Assembly (NCBI GenBank): GCA_035939775.1
Contig: DASZFO010000257.1
Coordinates: forward strand, 1-52,405
Direction: 5' to 3'
Length of the DNA stretch: 52,405 bases
Source: Pirellulales bacterium
GTDB lineage: Bacteria > Planctomycetota > Planctomycetia > Pirellulales > DATAWG01
Each line of letters begins with the position of its first letter. The first letter of the stretch is position 1. Under the pieces are notes generated by a model, which saw nothing but the letters and a program-made list of their open reading frames with translations, searched no databases and had not been told where the DNA came from. A program made the position numbers and the translations under genes. This document shows, in pieces, positions 14,566 to 24,393 of this stretch.

Positions 14566-17031
14566 ATGTCACGTCGCAAGAGAGGCAATTCGACCGAGCT
14601 CAGAGCGGCACCAGCTTCGCGGCGGAGTGGCGGCGATGTCGGCGGCGCGGCCTTCATTGCCAGTGCGGACGCTCGGCTGCCTCAAGCCGCGGCTTCATCG
14701 AGCCGGTTGTCAACGCTGGTTTGCGTTGTCCTGATCGCGGGGGCGACAGTAGCGGCGTATCACAACAGCCTTCGCGGCCCATTTGTTTTTGACGACAGCT
14801 ATTGGATCGTCGAGAATCCCTCGATTCGGCATCTTTGGCCGATTTGGGATGTGCTCTTTTCGGAGCGTGCCATTTCGTACGGCGGTCGCCCGGTCGTGGC
14901 CCTGAGCCTGGCTGTCAACTACGCTTGCGGCGCCAACGTCTGGGGCTATCATGCGATGAATGTCGCCATTCATTTCTTGGCGGCGTTGACATTGTTCGGC
15001 GTGATTCGTCGCACGCTGTCTCTGCCTCGCCTCCGAGATCGCTTTGGCCCCGCGGCAACTCCGCTGGCGCTCATCGCAACGTTGCTTTGGACGGTCCATC
15101 CTCTGCAAACTTCAGCGGTCACGTACGTCATTCAGCGTGCTGAAACGCTCGTCAGCCTGTTCTATCTGCTCATTATCTACTGCGTGATCCGTGGGGCGAA
15201 CGCGAGCGAGAGTAGTTCAAAGCGCAGCAAGGCTAGGTACATTGGCGCCGTGGCGGCAGCGGTGCTCGGCGCGGCGACCAAGGAAGTGGTCGTGACCGCT
15301 CCGGCCGTATTGCTGCTCTACGATCGAGCATTCTTGAGCGGATCGTTCCGCAACTCGCTTGCTCAACGCTGGGGCCTGTACTTAGCGCTGGTAGCGAGCT
15401 GGGGCGTGACCGTCTGGGGATTAGTTTCAACGCGGCTTCATGCCGGCTCAGTCGGTTTTGCCGTGTCGGAGTTCACTTGGTGGTCGTATTTGCTGACTCA
15501 GCCCGGTGTTTTGCTGCATTATCTGCGGATGGCGGTTTGGCCGTCTGGACTCGCATTGGATTACGGCTGGCCACGAGCGCAAACTTTCGGGGAGATCGTG
15601 CCGGCAGCGGCGTTGATCGTAGGAATGTTGGGCTTCACTTTCTGGGCGGTCGTGAAACGTCCGGTGCTCGGGTTCTTGCCGGCGGCATTCTTTTTGATCC
15701 TGGCGCCGACTTCCAGCTTTGTTCCCATCTTGGATGCGGCCTTCGATCATCGCATGTATTTGGCACTGGCGCCGGTGGTTGTCCTCGCCGTGTCGGTCGG
15801 ATATGTGTTCTTGGACCGACGCCTATCGCGGCCAACGGCAACCGGCGCGCAATTCGTGGTGCGACGCTGGGCGGCGCCTCTGGCGGCGCTAACAGCGATT
15901 TTGATCGCACTCTGCTCAGCGACTATAAAGCGCAACGACGACTTTCGCTCGGACGTGGCGATCTGGCAGGACACAGTCGACAAACGCCCGCAAAACGCGC
16001 GCGCCCACAATGGACTTGGCGACGCATTTAAGGACCAGGGAAACACCGAACAGGCGCTTGCTCAATATGAGCAAGCGCTCGAGATCAAGCCGGAACTCAG
16101 CGAGTCTTTCTTGAGCCTCCTCCACATTCTTTCGGCACAAGACCGTCTCGATCGGGGAATCGAACATGCTCGCCAGGTTTTGAAGTCTCAGCCCCGGAAT
16201 CCGCAAGCCCATAACAATCTGGCCGGGTTTCTCGCGGCGGCAGACCGGCCGGACGAGGCTCTGGTTCAATTCAAACAGGCCCTGGCCATTGACTCCGACA
16301 ACCTCGACACTCATATCAGACTCGCCGACTTTTTCTTTCATCAAGGAAAGTTGGACGACGCCATTGCTCAATACCAGCTCATTTTGCGAGCGCAGCCCGA
16401 CGCCGCGGACACACGAAACAATTGGGCTCGCGCGCTGGCCGCTCAAGGTCACGACGCTGCCGCTCTCGCCGAAGCCCGGCGGGCATTGGAAATCAAGCCC
16501 GATCTTGCCCCCGCCCATCTGACCCTTGCCGATGTTTTCGCGCACCAAGGCAAAGCTGACGAGGCAACCGTCGAATTGAAAAAGGCACTGGAAATCAACC
16601 CGGATTTCGCTGAGGCGCACCACAATTTGGGCTTCCTGCTAGCGAATCGAGGCAAAACGGATGAGGCGATCGCGCATTTCCAGAGGGCCTTGGAAATCAA
16701 GCCCGATCTTGCCGAAGCTCACAACAATCTGGCCGTCACTTTGGAGAGATCGGGCAAGGACGACGCGGCCATCGAGCATTTCCGCAAGGCGATCGAGATC
16801 TACCCGCGATACCCCGAGGCTCATAACAACCTAGGAGCGCTCTTGAGCAATCGCGGCAACTTCGACGACGCGATTACCCATTTGCGCAAGGCCATTGAAT
16901 TGCGACCGGATTACGACGAAGCCCGCAAAAATCTCGACCTCGCTCTCCAGCGGCGGGATGCTAGCGTTCTCCGTTCCAGCAAATTGCTTCCTGGGCTGCC
17001 CACTTCCGCGGGAAAATCGAAGTCGCCTTGA
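14566..17031 (+). CDS. GT-C-like polytopic membrane protein with C-terminal TPR array (TMTC-like)
   Basis: 821 residues. After a 45-residue basic/Ala-rich N-terminus comes a multi-helix membrane half (to about residue 455). FVFDDSYWIVENPSI (about 72-86) gives the acidic motif in the first extracytoplasmic loop typical of GT-C transferases. LLWTVHPLQTSAVTYVIQRAE (about 171-191) is typical of the bacterial relatives of eukaryotic TMTC O-mannosyltransferases. The C-terminal third holds about nine canonical 34-residue TPRs (repeated 'AHNNLG..L...G..DEAI.HF.KALEI.PD'). The likely role is transfer of a lipid-linked sugar to exported proteins, with the TPRs recruiting substrate. Glycosyltransferase activity is inferred, not shown. 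Confidence 0.82.
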   Translation: MSRRKRGNSTELRAAPASRRSGGDVGGAAFIASADARLPQAAASSSRLSTLVCVVLIAGATVAAYHNSLRGPFVFDDSYWIVENPSIRHLWPIWDVLFSERAISYGGRPVVALSLAVNYACGANVWGYHAMNVAIHFLAALTLFGVIRRTLSLPRLRDRFGPAATPLALIATLLWTVHPLQTSAVTYVIQRAETLVSLFYLLIIYCVIRGANASESSSKRSKARYIGAVAAAVLGAATKEVVVTAPAVLLLYDRAFLSGSFRNSLAQRWGLYLALVASWGVTVWGLVSTRLHAGSVGFAVSEFTWWSYLLTQPGVLLHYLRMAVWPSGLALDYGWPRAQTFGEIVPAAALIVGMLGFTFWAVVKRPVLGFLPAAFFLILAPTSSFVPILDAAFDHRMYLALAPVVVLAVSVGYVFLDRRLSRPTATGAQFVVRRWAAPLAALTAILIALCSATIKRNDDFRSDVAIWQDTVDKRPQNARAHNGLGDAFKDQGNTEQALAQYEQALEIKPELSESFLSLLHILSAQDRLDRGIEHARQVLKSQPRNPQAHNNLAGFLAAADRPDEALVQFKQALAIDSDNLDTHIRLADFFFHQGKLDDAIAQYQLILRAQPDAADTRNNWARALAAQGHDAAALAEARRALEIKPDLAPAHLTLADVFAHQGKADEATVELKKALEINPDFAEAHHNLGFLLANRGKTDEAIAHFQRALEIKPDLAEAHNNLAVTLERSGKDDAAIEHFRKAIEIYPRYPEAHNNLGALLSNRGNFDDAITHLRKAIELRPDYDEARKNLDLALQRRDASVLRSSKLLPGLPTSAGKSKSP

Positions 17032-17180
17032 CCCTCGGCGGCCAACTTACTATCCTCCCGCGGTTCGATTGCCCGTCTTTCCACGCATTCGCGATCAATT
17101 CGTCCGGCACCATTCCAGTCGGCGCATGGATGCGCCTCAAGCGGAGCGGTGCGCAGGCAGTTTCAACGGAGCGCAGAGGC

Positions 17181-18911
17181 ATGAAGCCTTTTGACGCGGA
17201 CTTATTATCTCACCTCGGCCGCCGCGAATTCCTCGTCTGCGGGAGCTTGTTATTTCTGGCGGGCTGCGTGGCTCCTGCGGTCCGATCGCAGAGCCCGGAA
17301 GACGCGGAAATGGCGTCGATCGAAAAGCAAGTCCGCTTGATTGAGGCGGTTGCCGTGCCGTTCGGGATGAATTACGTGAGCGCGGAAGGTCCGGCGTTGA
17401 TTGTCGGCCTGAAGAACACCGGCAGCGATCCGCCGCCGGATCCGAAACGGGCCGAACTCCTGGCCGACATGAAGGCCCGCGGCGTTGTGAACCCAAATAC
17501 CGTGCTGGCCTCACCGAGTACGTCTCTGGTTTGGGTCAAGGTGTTCTTGCCGCCAGGCGCCCAGAAGGGAGACCCGCTCGACATCACCGTGCGCGTGCCC
17601 CCTCAAAGCGAAACGACGAGTCTCTGGGGTGGCTGGCTGATGGAGGCGCGGCTCAAGGAAAAGGCCTTGTTGATGGACAATCAGGTTCACGATGGTCACG
17701 TGCTGGCGATCGGCGAGGGACCGCTGTTGGTCGATCCGCCCGGTTCGGCCGACGACAAGGCCTCGCAACTTCGGGCCCTCGTGCTCGGCGGTGCGCGAGT
17801 GCTCAGGGACCGCAATCTCGGGCTATCGATCAAGGATGCGGACAAGTCGGTCTTTCTGAGCAAGCAGATCGGCGATGCGCTCAATCGGCGCTTTCATACA
17901 TTCGCACATGGAACTCAACAGGGCGTCGCCACGCCGAAGACCGACACGTTCATCGAGCTGCAAATGCACCCGCGGTACAAGCACAACTTGCCGCGCTACA
18001 TTCGCGTGGTCCGATCGGTCGCGATTCACGAAACTCCTACGGAACAAATCGGCCGGCTGAAGTTGCTCGAGAAGCAATTGCTCGACGCCGTCACATGCGA
18101 AACCGCCGCGCTGCGGCTGGAAGCGCTCGGCAAAGATGGCATGCCGGTGCTCAAAATCGGCATGAAATCGAGCGACCCCGAGGTGCGGTTTTACTCGGCC
18201 GAAGCGCTGGCGTATCTCGACGACGCCTCGTCGGCCAAGCCGTTGGCCGACGCGGCCCGCAACATCCCAGCCTTTCGGGCGTATGCGCTCACTGCCCTCA
18301 GCTCGCTCAACGACGTTGAATCGAGCGACGAACTCAGGGCCTTGCTCGACGTGCCGAGCGCCGAAACTCGCTATGGGGCCTTCCGCGCGCTGTGGGGCAT
18401 GAACGAGCGCGATCCGCTGGTGAGGGGAGAGAACCTCGGCGGCAAGTTCAACTACTGCGTGCTCAACACGGCCGGGCCGCCGATGATCCACGTCACTCGC
18501 AGCTTCCGGGCAGAGGTCGTGATGTTCGGGCCGGGGCAGGTGCTGGCGCTGCCCGTGTCGCTCGAGGCGGGCAAGTCGATCGTGATCAACGGCCGCGATG
18601 CCGATCAGGTCACCGTGAGTCGATTCGCCGTCGGCGAGGCCGACCAAAAACGGGTCGTCTCGAACCAAGTGGACGACGTGATCCGGGCGATTGTCGAACT
18701 GGGAGGCGACTATCCCGACGTGGTGCAATTCCTCCAACAAGCGAAGGCCAACCGCGCCCTGTCCTGTCGACTGGAAGTCGACGCGCTGCCCAACCCCGAT
18801 CGCCATTTCGATCGGGAACGCGGCGAGGCGGCGACCGCCGGCAGCGACGATCCGAACTATCAAGTGACCACGCCACTCCCGAACCTGTTCTCGAATTCCG
18901 CTCCGAAATAG
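17181..18911 (+). CDS. FlgI (flagellar P-ring)-like lipoprotein fused to HEAT-like repeats
   Basis: A 576-residue exported protein. GRREFLVCGSLLFLAGC (about 14-30) combines a twin-arginine motif with a lipobox ending in Cys30. Residues about 50-230 follow the FlgI plan: VRLIEAVAVPFGMNYVSAEG, then ALIVGLKNTGSD, PNTVLASPSTSLVWVKVFLP, GDPLDITVRVPPQSETTSLWGGWL and HDGHVLAIGEGPLLVD. About 300-410 is a helical repeat region (KSSDPEVRFYSAEALAYLDD..., SAETRYGAFRALW) like HEAT repeats, then a beta-rich C-terminus. ATG 17181 has GGAG about 9 bases upstream. No other flagellar gene is nearby, so it may be a repurposed P-ring fold anchored at a membrane. Confidence 0.78.
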   Translation: MKPFDADLLSHLGRREFLVCGSLLFLAGCVAPAVRSQSPEDAEMASIEKQVRLIEAVAVPFGMNYVSAEGPALIVGLKNTGSDPPPDPKRAELLADMKARGVVNPNTVLASPSTSLVWVKVFLPPGAQKGDPLDITVRVPPQSETTSLWGGWLMEARLKEKALLMDNQVHDGHVLAIGEGPLLVDPPGSADDKASQLRALVLGGARVLRDRNLGLSIKDADKSVFLSKQIGDALNRRFHTFAHGTQQGVATPKTDTFIELQMHPRYKHNLPRYIRVVRSVAIHETPTEQIGRLKLLEKQLLDAVTCETAALRLEALGKDGMPVLKIGMKSSDPEVRFYSAEALAYLDDASSAKPLADAARNIPAFRAYALTALSSLNDVESSDELRALLDVPSAETRYGAFRALWGMNERDPLVRGENLGGKFNYCVLNTAGPPMIHVTRSFRAEVVMFGPGQVLALPVSLEAGKSIVINGRDADQVTVSRFAVGEADQKRVVSNQVDDVIRAIVELGGDYPDVVQFLQQAKANRALSCRLEVDALPNPDRHFDRERGEAATAGSDDPNYQVTTPLPNLFSNSAPK

Positions 18912-18973
18912 GGGGCCGCCGACTTCGATTCGCAAGCGAACCGGCTAACGAATGCCCTGCGGCTCCCGGCCCA

Positions 18974-19030
18974 TTGTTGGAGTTCAGGCTTTAGCCTGCT
19001 GTTGGCGGCCTGAAGGCTGGACTCCAACAA
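18974..19030. repeat. 57-bp imperfect palindrome between the FlgI-like gene and smc
   Basis: Outer arms TTGTTGGAGT and ACTCCAACAA are exact inverses. The inner parts (TCAGGCTTTAGCCTG and GGCCTGAAGGCTGG) pair with a few mismatches and each is also partly self-complementary. It could form a long hairpin or a double hairpin. No T-run follows, but it may end or stabilise the upstream transcript. Confidence 0.8.
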
Positions 19031-19033
19031 TCT

Positions 19034-19075
19034 GACCTCCGACCTCCGACTTCCGACTTCCGATCTCTGACCTCC
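19034..19075. repeat. 7-bp tandem array (GACCTCC/GACTTCC) upstream of smc
   Basis: Six heptamers in perfect phase: GACCTCC, GACCTCC, GACTTCC, GACTTCC, GATCTCT, GACCTCC. It ends 17 bp before the smc ATG. The GACCTCC unit is identical to the unit of the array inside the gene at 44354. Confidence 0.9.
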
Positions 19076-19092
19076 GGCCCGCCGTCTCGCCC

Positions 19093-22000
19093 ATGCTGAA
19101 GGCCCTGGAACTTGTCGGATTCAAGAGCTTCGCCGACAAAACTCGGTTTGAGTTTCCCCAGGGGATCACGGTCGTAGTCGGTCCCAACGGCTCGGGGAAA
19201 TCAAACGTCGTCGACGCCATCAAGTGGGTGCTCGGCGAACAAAGCGTCAAGAGCCTGCGCGGCAAGGAGATGGCCGACGTCATCTTCAACGGCTCCGCCA
19301 CGCGCAAGCCGCTGAATACCGCCGAGACGACGCTCGTCTTCGACAATTCGGACGGCCGGCTGCCGATCGATGCCCCTGAAGTCCATATTTCGCGGCGAGT
19401 TTATCGCAGCGGCGAAGGGGAGTATCTCATCAATCGCCAGCCGAGCCGGCTTCGCGACATTCGCGATCTGTTCGCGGGCACCGGCGCGGCGACCGAGGCC
19501 TATAGCGTCATCGAGCAGGGAAAGGTCGACGTGCTGCTGCAAGCCTCGCCGCGCGATCGGCGCGTGATCTTCGAGGAGGCGGCCGGCATCAGCCGTTTCA
19601 AGGCGAAGAAAATCGAAGCCCTGCGACGGTTGGACCGTGTCGAGCAGAATTTGCTCCGGTTGTCTGACATCGTCGACGAAGTGGAAGGCCGGTTGCGCAC
19701 AGTTCGCCAACAAGCCAGCAAAGCGCGGCGGTACAAGGAGCTTGCCGATCGCCTTCAAGAGCTGCGGATCCAAGTCGGTTGGGCCGACTGGCGACAGTTG
19801 ACCGAGAGACTTACCGCTGCGGAGGCCGAAATCGCCTCGCTTCGCGACGAGGCGCAATCCGCGAACTCACAGGCCGAAACGATTGAAGCCCGGGCGCTCG
19901 AGCTGGAAACGGAGATGGCCGAACTCGATCGGCTGATCCGCACGAGCGAGGCGCGAATTACCGAGAATCGCGAGCGGTTGGCCGCGCTCGAATCGACCAT
20001 CGAGCATGAGCGGTCGTATACCCGTGATCTGGACGAGCAGTCCGCGCGGCATCGACAGCATTTGGCCTCGCTCAACGTCCGCGTCGGCGACGTGGAAGGT
20101 CAGATGCAGGCCGCCGTGGAAGCCGCCGCGGACGCCCAAGAGCGGCAGCGGCAGGCTAGTAGTCGACTGGCCGACCACGAACGAGCGCTCACCGCGCTCA
20201 CCGCCCAACTCGACCAAGTCCGCAATGAGAACGAGCAGCGCCGCGTCTCCTTTCTCGCCGAGACCCGAGCGGCCGCGACGCTGACGACGGAGATCGGCTC
20301 GCTCGAATCGCAACTGGCTCGCGCGGAATCGGCGCGTGAGACCTGCCGAGCCCAACAGGCCGGACTCGAGAATCGACGGCGTCTCCTCCAGACCGAATTG
20401 GCCGATCTCGAGGCGCGCCAGCGTCAATTGGCGGACCAATTTGGCTCACGAGCCGCGGCACTAACGGCGGCGCAAAACCAGCTCATCGAAGGCCGCCGCC
20501 GCCAGACGCAGCGGCAGAAGGAATTGGCGAAATGGCGCGAGCGCCGCGCCGCGGCCGCCGAGCGGTCCCGAGTGCTTACCGAGCTGGAAAATCGCCTCGA
20601 AGGCGTCGGCGCCGGAGTTAGGGAAGTGCTGGCGCTGGCCAAGACCGACGCGACGGGGCCGTTTGCACGGGTTCGCGGAATGTTGGCCGATCTGCTCAAT
20701 GTCGATGTTCAATTCGCGCGGTTCATTGAACTCGCGCTTGGCGAAAAGGCCCAGCATCTCGTGGTCTCACCGGCCGAGCCCTTGCTGGCGTTCCTGGCCG
20801 CCGAGACGCGAAGCTTTCAGGGCCGCGTTGGTTTCTTGATGCTCGGCAAGGGGCAACACGAACCCGGGGATTCCGCATTCGAAGGACGCGAAGGTGTGAT
20901 CGGGCGGGCCGAACGCTTTGTCCAAGTCGCGCCAGAATATCGGCCGCTGATCGGCCGGCTTCTCGATCGGACTTGGATCGTCGCCAGCCTGGCACAGGCC
21001 TTGCGGCTCGCTCCCTTGGCACAATCGGGAACGCAATTTGTATCGCTCGGGGGCGAAATGCTCCTGGCCGACGGCACACTCACGGTCGGCCCCTTGCAAG
21101 CCGCCAGCGGCCTCATCTCGCGGCGAAGCGAACTGCGGGCACTCGCGCAGCAGATCGCTGAATTCGACAAATGCATTCGAGAAGTCGAAGGCGTTCTCGC
21201 CAGCCTGGAAAACCAATTGGCCCGGCAAGATGTCGCCGTCGTCGACCTGACGAGCGAACACCAGCGGGCTGCTGAAGCGTTCGCCGAGGGCCGGATGCAG
21301 CTCAGCGCCGCCGCACAGCAGCACACGCAATTGGAACAGCAGATCGCGGCTCTCGTCACGTCTCGCGCCGCGGCCGAGCGCGAATGGGAAACGATCTCGG
21401 CATCGCTCGCCGCGGCCCGTGCCCGGCTTGACGAACGGCAGGCGTCGTTGGCTCAAGCGGAATCGCGGATCAGCGATAATGTCCGGCGAATCGCCGAACT
21501 CGACGAGGGACGCGAGATTCGTAATCGAGAGACGATGGCAGCCAAAGTGGAATTGGCCCGCAGCGAGCAACAACTCGAGCATCTCCGCGCCCAATTGCGG
21601 CAGTTCGAACAGGATCGCCGCGAGCGGCATGGAGCCATAGCCGACGGCCAGGAGCAACTGGCGCATTGCGTCGGCCGTATTCGCGAATCGGAAGAGCGGA
21701 TTCTCACTGCGGAATGCCAATTGGCCGAGCTATATCTCCGCAAAGAAGCGATGAGCGGCGAGACCGTCGCCCTGAACAATCGCCGCGAGTCCTTGCGGCA
21801 GGAGCGGACGACCGCCGCGGATGAAGCCCAGCGGCACCGCGCGCGAGTTCGAAAACTTGACGAAAAACTGCACAAGAGAGAATTGATCGCCGGCGAATTG
21901 AACCATGAGCGGGGCGTCCTCGTCGATCGCCTTCGCGAGGATTACGGCATCGAACTCAATAATCTGAGTGAGCCGACGGCGGAAGAATCGCGCGAGCGAG

Positions 22001-22734
22001 CGGTCGTCGAAGAGGAAATTGCCGATCTGCGCCGGAAACTGGCCAATATCGGCAACGTGAATCTCGATTCGCTGCACGAGGCCGACGAGCTGGAAGCCCG
22101 CTTCGCCTCGCTTTCGACGCAGTTTCAAGACCTGACCAAGGCCAAATCGTCTTTGCAGCAGATCGTCGGCAAGATCAACGCCGACAGCCGCCGCCTCTTC
22201 GCCGAGACGCTCGAGACTGTGAAAGGCCATTTTCAAGAGTTGTTCCGCAAGCTGTTCGGGGGGGGCCAGGCCGATATCGTGCTTGAAGAAGGGACTGACA
22301 TCCTGGACACCGGGATCGAGATCGTCGCCCGACCGCCCGGCAAGGAGCCGCGGAACATTTCGCTCTTAAGTGGCGGCGAAAAGACGCTTACCTGCGTGGC
22401 GCTGCTGTTGGCGATCTTCCGCAGCCGGCCCAGCCCGTTCTGCGTGCTCGATGAAGTCGACGCGGCGCTCGACGAAGCGAATACCGAGCGGTTCGTTGGC
22501 GTGCTGACGGAATTCCTCGCCTGGACACGTTTCATCGTGGTGACGCACTCGAAGAAGACGATGACCGCGGCCAATACGCTCTACGGCATCACGATGCAGG
22601 AATCAGGCGTCTCGAAGCGCGTCTCGGTGCGGTTCGAGGACGTCCGTGAAAACGGCGAGATTCGCGAGGACGTCGTCGCCGCGCCGGATCGCCCCGCTGC
22701 GAATGACGATTCTGACCAGCGGCGCGCGGCTTAG
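19093..22734 (+). CDS. smc: Chromosome segregation protein SMC
   Basis: 1213 residues, normal for bacterial SMC. The N-terminal ABC-type head has [30 protein letters not shown] (Walker A about 30-37) and the [31 protein letters not shown] region (about 139-169). Two long coiled coils flank a hinge (about 515-660; [26 protein letters not shown]). The C-terminal head has the signature [19 protein letters not shown] (about 1092-1110) and Walker [16 protein letters not shown]. It forms the condensin-like ring with ScpA/ScpB, which are not in the window. The leader has no obvious Shine-Dalgarno sequence; it is a pyrimidine-rich tandem array. Confidence 0.97.
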   Translation: MLKALELVGFKSFADKTRFEFPQGITVVVGPNGSGKSNVVDAIKWVLGEQSVKSLRGKEMADVIFNGSATRKPLNTAETTLVFDNSDGRLPIDAPEVHISRRVYRSGEGEYLINRQPSRLRDIRDLFAGTGAATEAYSVIEQGKVDVLLQASPRDRRVIFEEAAGISRFKAKKIEALRRLDRVEQNLLRLSDIVDEVEGRLRTVRQQASKARRYKELADRLQELRIQVGWADWRQLTERLTAAEAEIASLRDEAQSANSQAETIEARALELETEMAELDRLIRTSEARITENRERLAALESTIEHERSYTRDLDEQSARHRQHLASLNVRVGDVEGQMQAAVEAAADAQERQRQASSRLADHERALTALTAQLDQVRNENEQRRVSFLAETRAAATLTTEIGSLESQLARAESARETCRAQQAGLENRRRLLQTELADLEARQRQLADQFGSRAAALTAAQNQLIEGRRRQTQRQKELAKWRERRAAAAERSRVLTELENRLEGVGAGVREVLALAKTDATGPFARVRGMLADLLNVDVQFARFIELALGEKAQHLVVSPAEPLLAFLAAETRSFQGRVGFLMLGKGQHEPGDSAFEGREGVIGRAERFVQVAPEYRPLIGRLLDRTWIVASLAQALRLAPLAQSGTQFVSLGGEMLLADGTLTVGPLQAASGLISRRSELRALAQQIAEFDKCIREVEGVLASLENQLARQDVAVVDLTSEHQRAAEAFAEGRMQLSAAAQQHTQLEQQIAALVTSRAAAEREWETISASLAAARARLDERQASLAQAESRISDNVRRIAELDEGREIRNRETMAAKVELARSEQQLEHLRAQLRQFEQDRRERHGAIADGQEQLAHCVGRIRESEERILTAECQLAELYLRKEAMSGETVALNNRRESLRQERTTAADEAQRHRARVRKLDEKLHKRELIAGELNHERGVLVDRLREDYGIELNNLSEPTAEESRERAVVEEEIADLRRKLANIGNVNLDSLHEADELEARFASLSTQFQDLTKAKSSLQQIVGKINADSRRLFAETLETVKGHFQELFRKLFGGGQADIVLEEGTDILDTGIEIVARPPGKEPRNISLLSGGEKTLTCVALLLAIFRSRPSPFCVLDEVDAALDEANTERFVGVLTEFLAWTRFIVVTHSKKTMTAANTLYGITMQESGVSKRVSVRFEDVRENGEIREDVVAAPDRPAANDDSDQRRAA

Positions 22735-22761
22735 CCCATCCGGACGACTGGTAACGCGACC

Positions 22762-22821
22762 AGTGTAGTCATCACGCTCCGCGTGATGTCAGTTCCTCAG
22801 GCGGAGCGTGAGGACTACACT
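22762..22821. repeat. 60-bp near-perfect palindrome after smc
   Basis: The left arm AGTGTAGTCATCACGCTCC.. and right arm ..GGAGCGTGAGGACTACACT pair over about 25 bp with two mismatches, with a short ATGTCAGTTCC-type loop. It starts 28 bp after the smc stop. A related sequence lies at 8695-8748. It could act as a factor-independent transcript end or a REP-type element. Confidence 0.85.
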
Positions 22822-23615
22822 CGTCACTTGCCGCTCGCCCCTAGCCACCGGCGATGCAGGCGCTACGATCCATATAGATGACAAATAAAGAAAAAGGTGG
22901 CGGGATCGCGACCACTGCGCGAGTCCGCGAGGAATCGTATCGTCGGGTGCAAGTCAAAGGCGGCAGACCAGTTGGTCGCCGTACAACCCGTAGTAACCGG
23001 TGGTCGTGCTAGGGGCGGTAGGGCTTCTCTGACCGGTTCGAGCGTTACGATTGGCGAAACTTTCTAAAGTCAGCCCTCGACGCGACTCGAAACTAATCAT
23101 CGGAAGGCTTGCTCTTGCAGGCGATTGTATGACCGGCCCCGCCCGGCCGTTACAGTCGCGAGCGCAAACCATCCGCAGGGGGGACCTGCAACAAGAGGCT
23201 ATGCCTTAAATGGATCGACGGCCGGATACCGGCCTGTCGCTCCATCTCGTTGCTTCTCTCCCGAAGCGTCCATTGGCCGCGTGTTTGGCTATGTCGGCGC
23301 GACTCCGTATCGGGATGGTTGAACGGCAAGTTCTCCATTTTACGGATTTTCGCCCACCTCCAAGCCCACGGCTTGCCGATGTCACTATTGAGGCACTGGA
23401 CAGAGGGAACTGAGCCACCGCCAAAAAAAGAAGCAAATACGTAGACGCCCCGATCCAGATGTCGATGGATGGCCGGTAACCCCACAGCCGGCTCAGAAGG
23501 AACTGACCCCGCGTCAGTCCATTGACATGGGGCAAAGAAGCTGGCGTCGGAACGTAATGACGTTCAGGCAGCCCAGCCGACTTCCCAAACCAAGCGAGAG
23601 TATGGAGAGCCTGAG
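22822..23615. other. Long gene-free region upstream of the HTH-receiver gene
   Basis: About 790 bp with no convincing protein frame on either strand. The short open frames lack ribosome-binding sites and protein-like composition. Several local inverted repeats are visible near the 3' end: GGCCGG..CCGGC around 23473-23493, CCCC-TCA/TGA-GGGG around 23506-23536, and GTCGG-AACGT/ACGTT-CCGAC around 23546-23582. This is compatible with a structured leader RNA or a small RNA. It does not match the RNase P RNA, tmRNA or SRP RNA consensus segments that I know. Confidence 0.45.
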
Positions 23616-24188
23616 ATGAAGGTCTTCACAACCGGACAGGTCGCAAAGATCTGTAAAGTGGCCCCGCGCACCGTCAGCAAATGGTTCGATTCCGGTCGGC
23701 TCCGCGGCTATCGAATCCCCGGCTCGCAAGACCGGCGGATTCCCCGCGAGTATCTGATCAAGTTCCTCAAAGAACACGGAATGCCGTTAGGCGATCTCGA
23801 AGATGAAGCGATGGCCAAAGTGCTGGTCGTCGGCCAGGACCAGGTCCTGATCGAGAACCTCAAGCGGCAGCTCCCCGTGGAACGCTCGTTCAAGATCGCA
23901 GTTGCCGCCAGCGGTTTTGAGGCCGGCATCCAAGCCGAGAGCTTCCATCCGGACTGCATCATTGTCGATTTCTCTATCGGTCGCGTCGAAGCGTTGCAGA
24001 TTTGCCAAAATCTGCGCCGCAATCCCGAGTATGCCGAGACGATCCTGATCGCCCTGCTGCCGGACGACGGCAGCTCGACGAGCTTCGATCGTTCGAGTAT
24101 CAACGAAACGTTCAAAAAGCCGTTCGACGTGGCCCTGTTGGCCGAGCGTCTGCGGACCTTGATCGGCGCCCGCAAGGAACTGGTCTAA
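23616..24188 (+). CDS. MerR/excisionase-type HTH fused to a receiver-like domain
   Basis: 190 residues. The N-terminus (about 3-55) is a winged/MerR-like helix-turn-helix: FTTGQVAKICKVAPRTVSKW, then FDSGRLRGYRIPGSQDRRIPREYL. From about residue 68 a response-regulator receiver fold follows: MAKVLVVGQD, CIIVDFSIG with the likely phospho-acceptor Asp in VDF, and NETFKKPFD with the conserved Lys. The acidic pocket is reduced (VGQD in place of the usual two acids), so phosphorylation may be altered or absent. Having the DNA-binding domain first is the reverse of most response regulators. GGAGA lies 9 bases before the ATG. A strong terminator follows at 24283, so it is probably transcribed alone. 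No kinase is adjacent. Confidence 0.88.
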   Translation: MKVFTTGQVAKICKVAPRTVSKWFDSGRLRGYRIPGSQDRRIPREYLIKFLKEHGMPLGDLEDEAMAKVLVVGQDQVLIENLKRQLPVERSFKIAVAASGFEAGIQAESFHPDCIIVDFSIGRVEALQICQNLRRNPEYAETILIALLPDDGSSTSFDRSSINETFKKPFDVALLAERLRTLIGARKELV

Positions 24189-24282
24189 GCGGGCTGGGTG
24201 GCACTGACCAGCGGGGCGCCCCCTGGGCCCGTTCAGTGTTGCGGACCCGCCAGCTAGACCCTCGTCGCCGCTCCAAATCAAC

Positions 24283-24314
24283 CCGTCGCGGATGGACCCC
24301 CGCGACGGTTTTTT
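24283..24314 (+). terminator. Rho-independent terminator of the HTH-receiver gene
   Basis: A perfect 9-bp stem CCGTCGCGG / CCGCGACGG with an 8-nt loop, immediately followed by TTTTTT. It lies about 95 bp after the gene and 80 bp before moaC. Confidence 0.92.
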
Positions 24315-24393
24315 ATTGCGCGGAACTAAGGCTCGGATGGTACAATTAGGAGGCATCCACCGTCAGTTCGTTCTTACCGCGCGATTGATCGCC

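Noticed and set aside
19034-19075. CRISPR-like repeat
   Set aside because: Units are 7 bp, contiguous and degenerate, with no spacers and no cas genes nearby.
23010-23110. tRNA- or tmRNA-like sequence (GGTTCGAGCG near 23036)
   Set aside because: No acceptor, D or anticodon stem could be formed around it and no tag-peptide frame is present.
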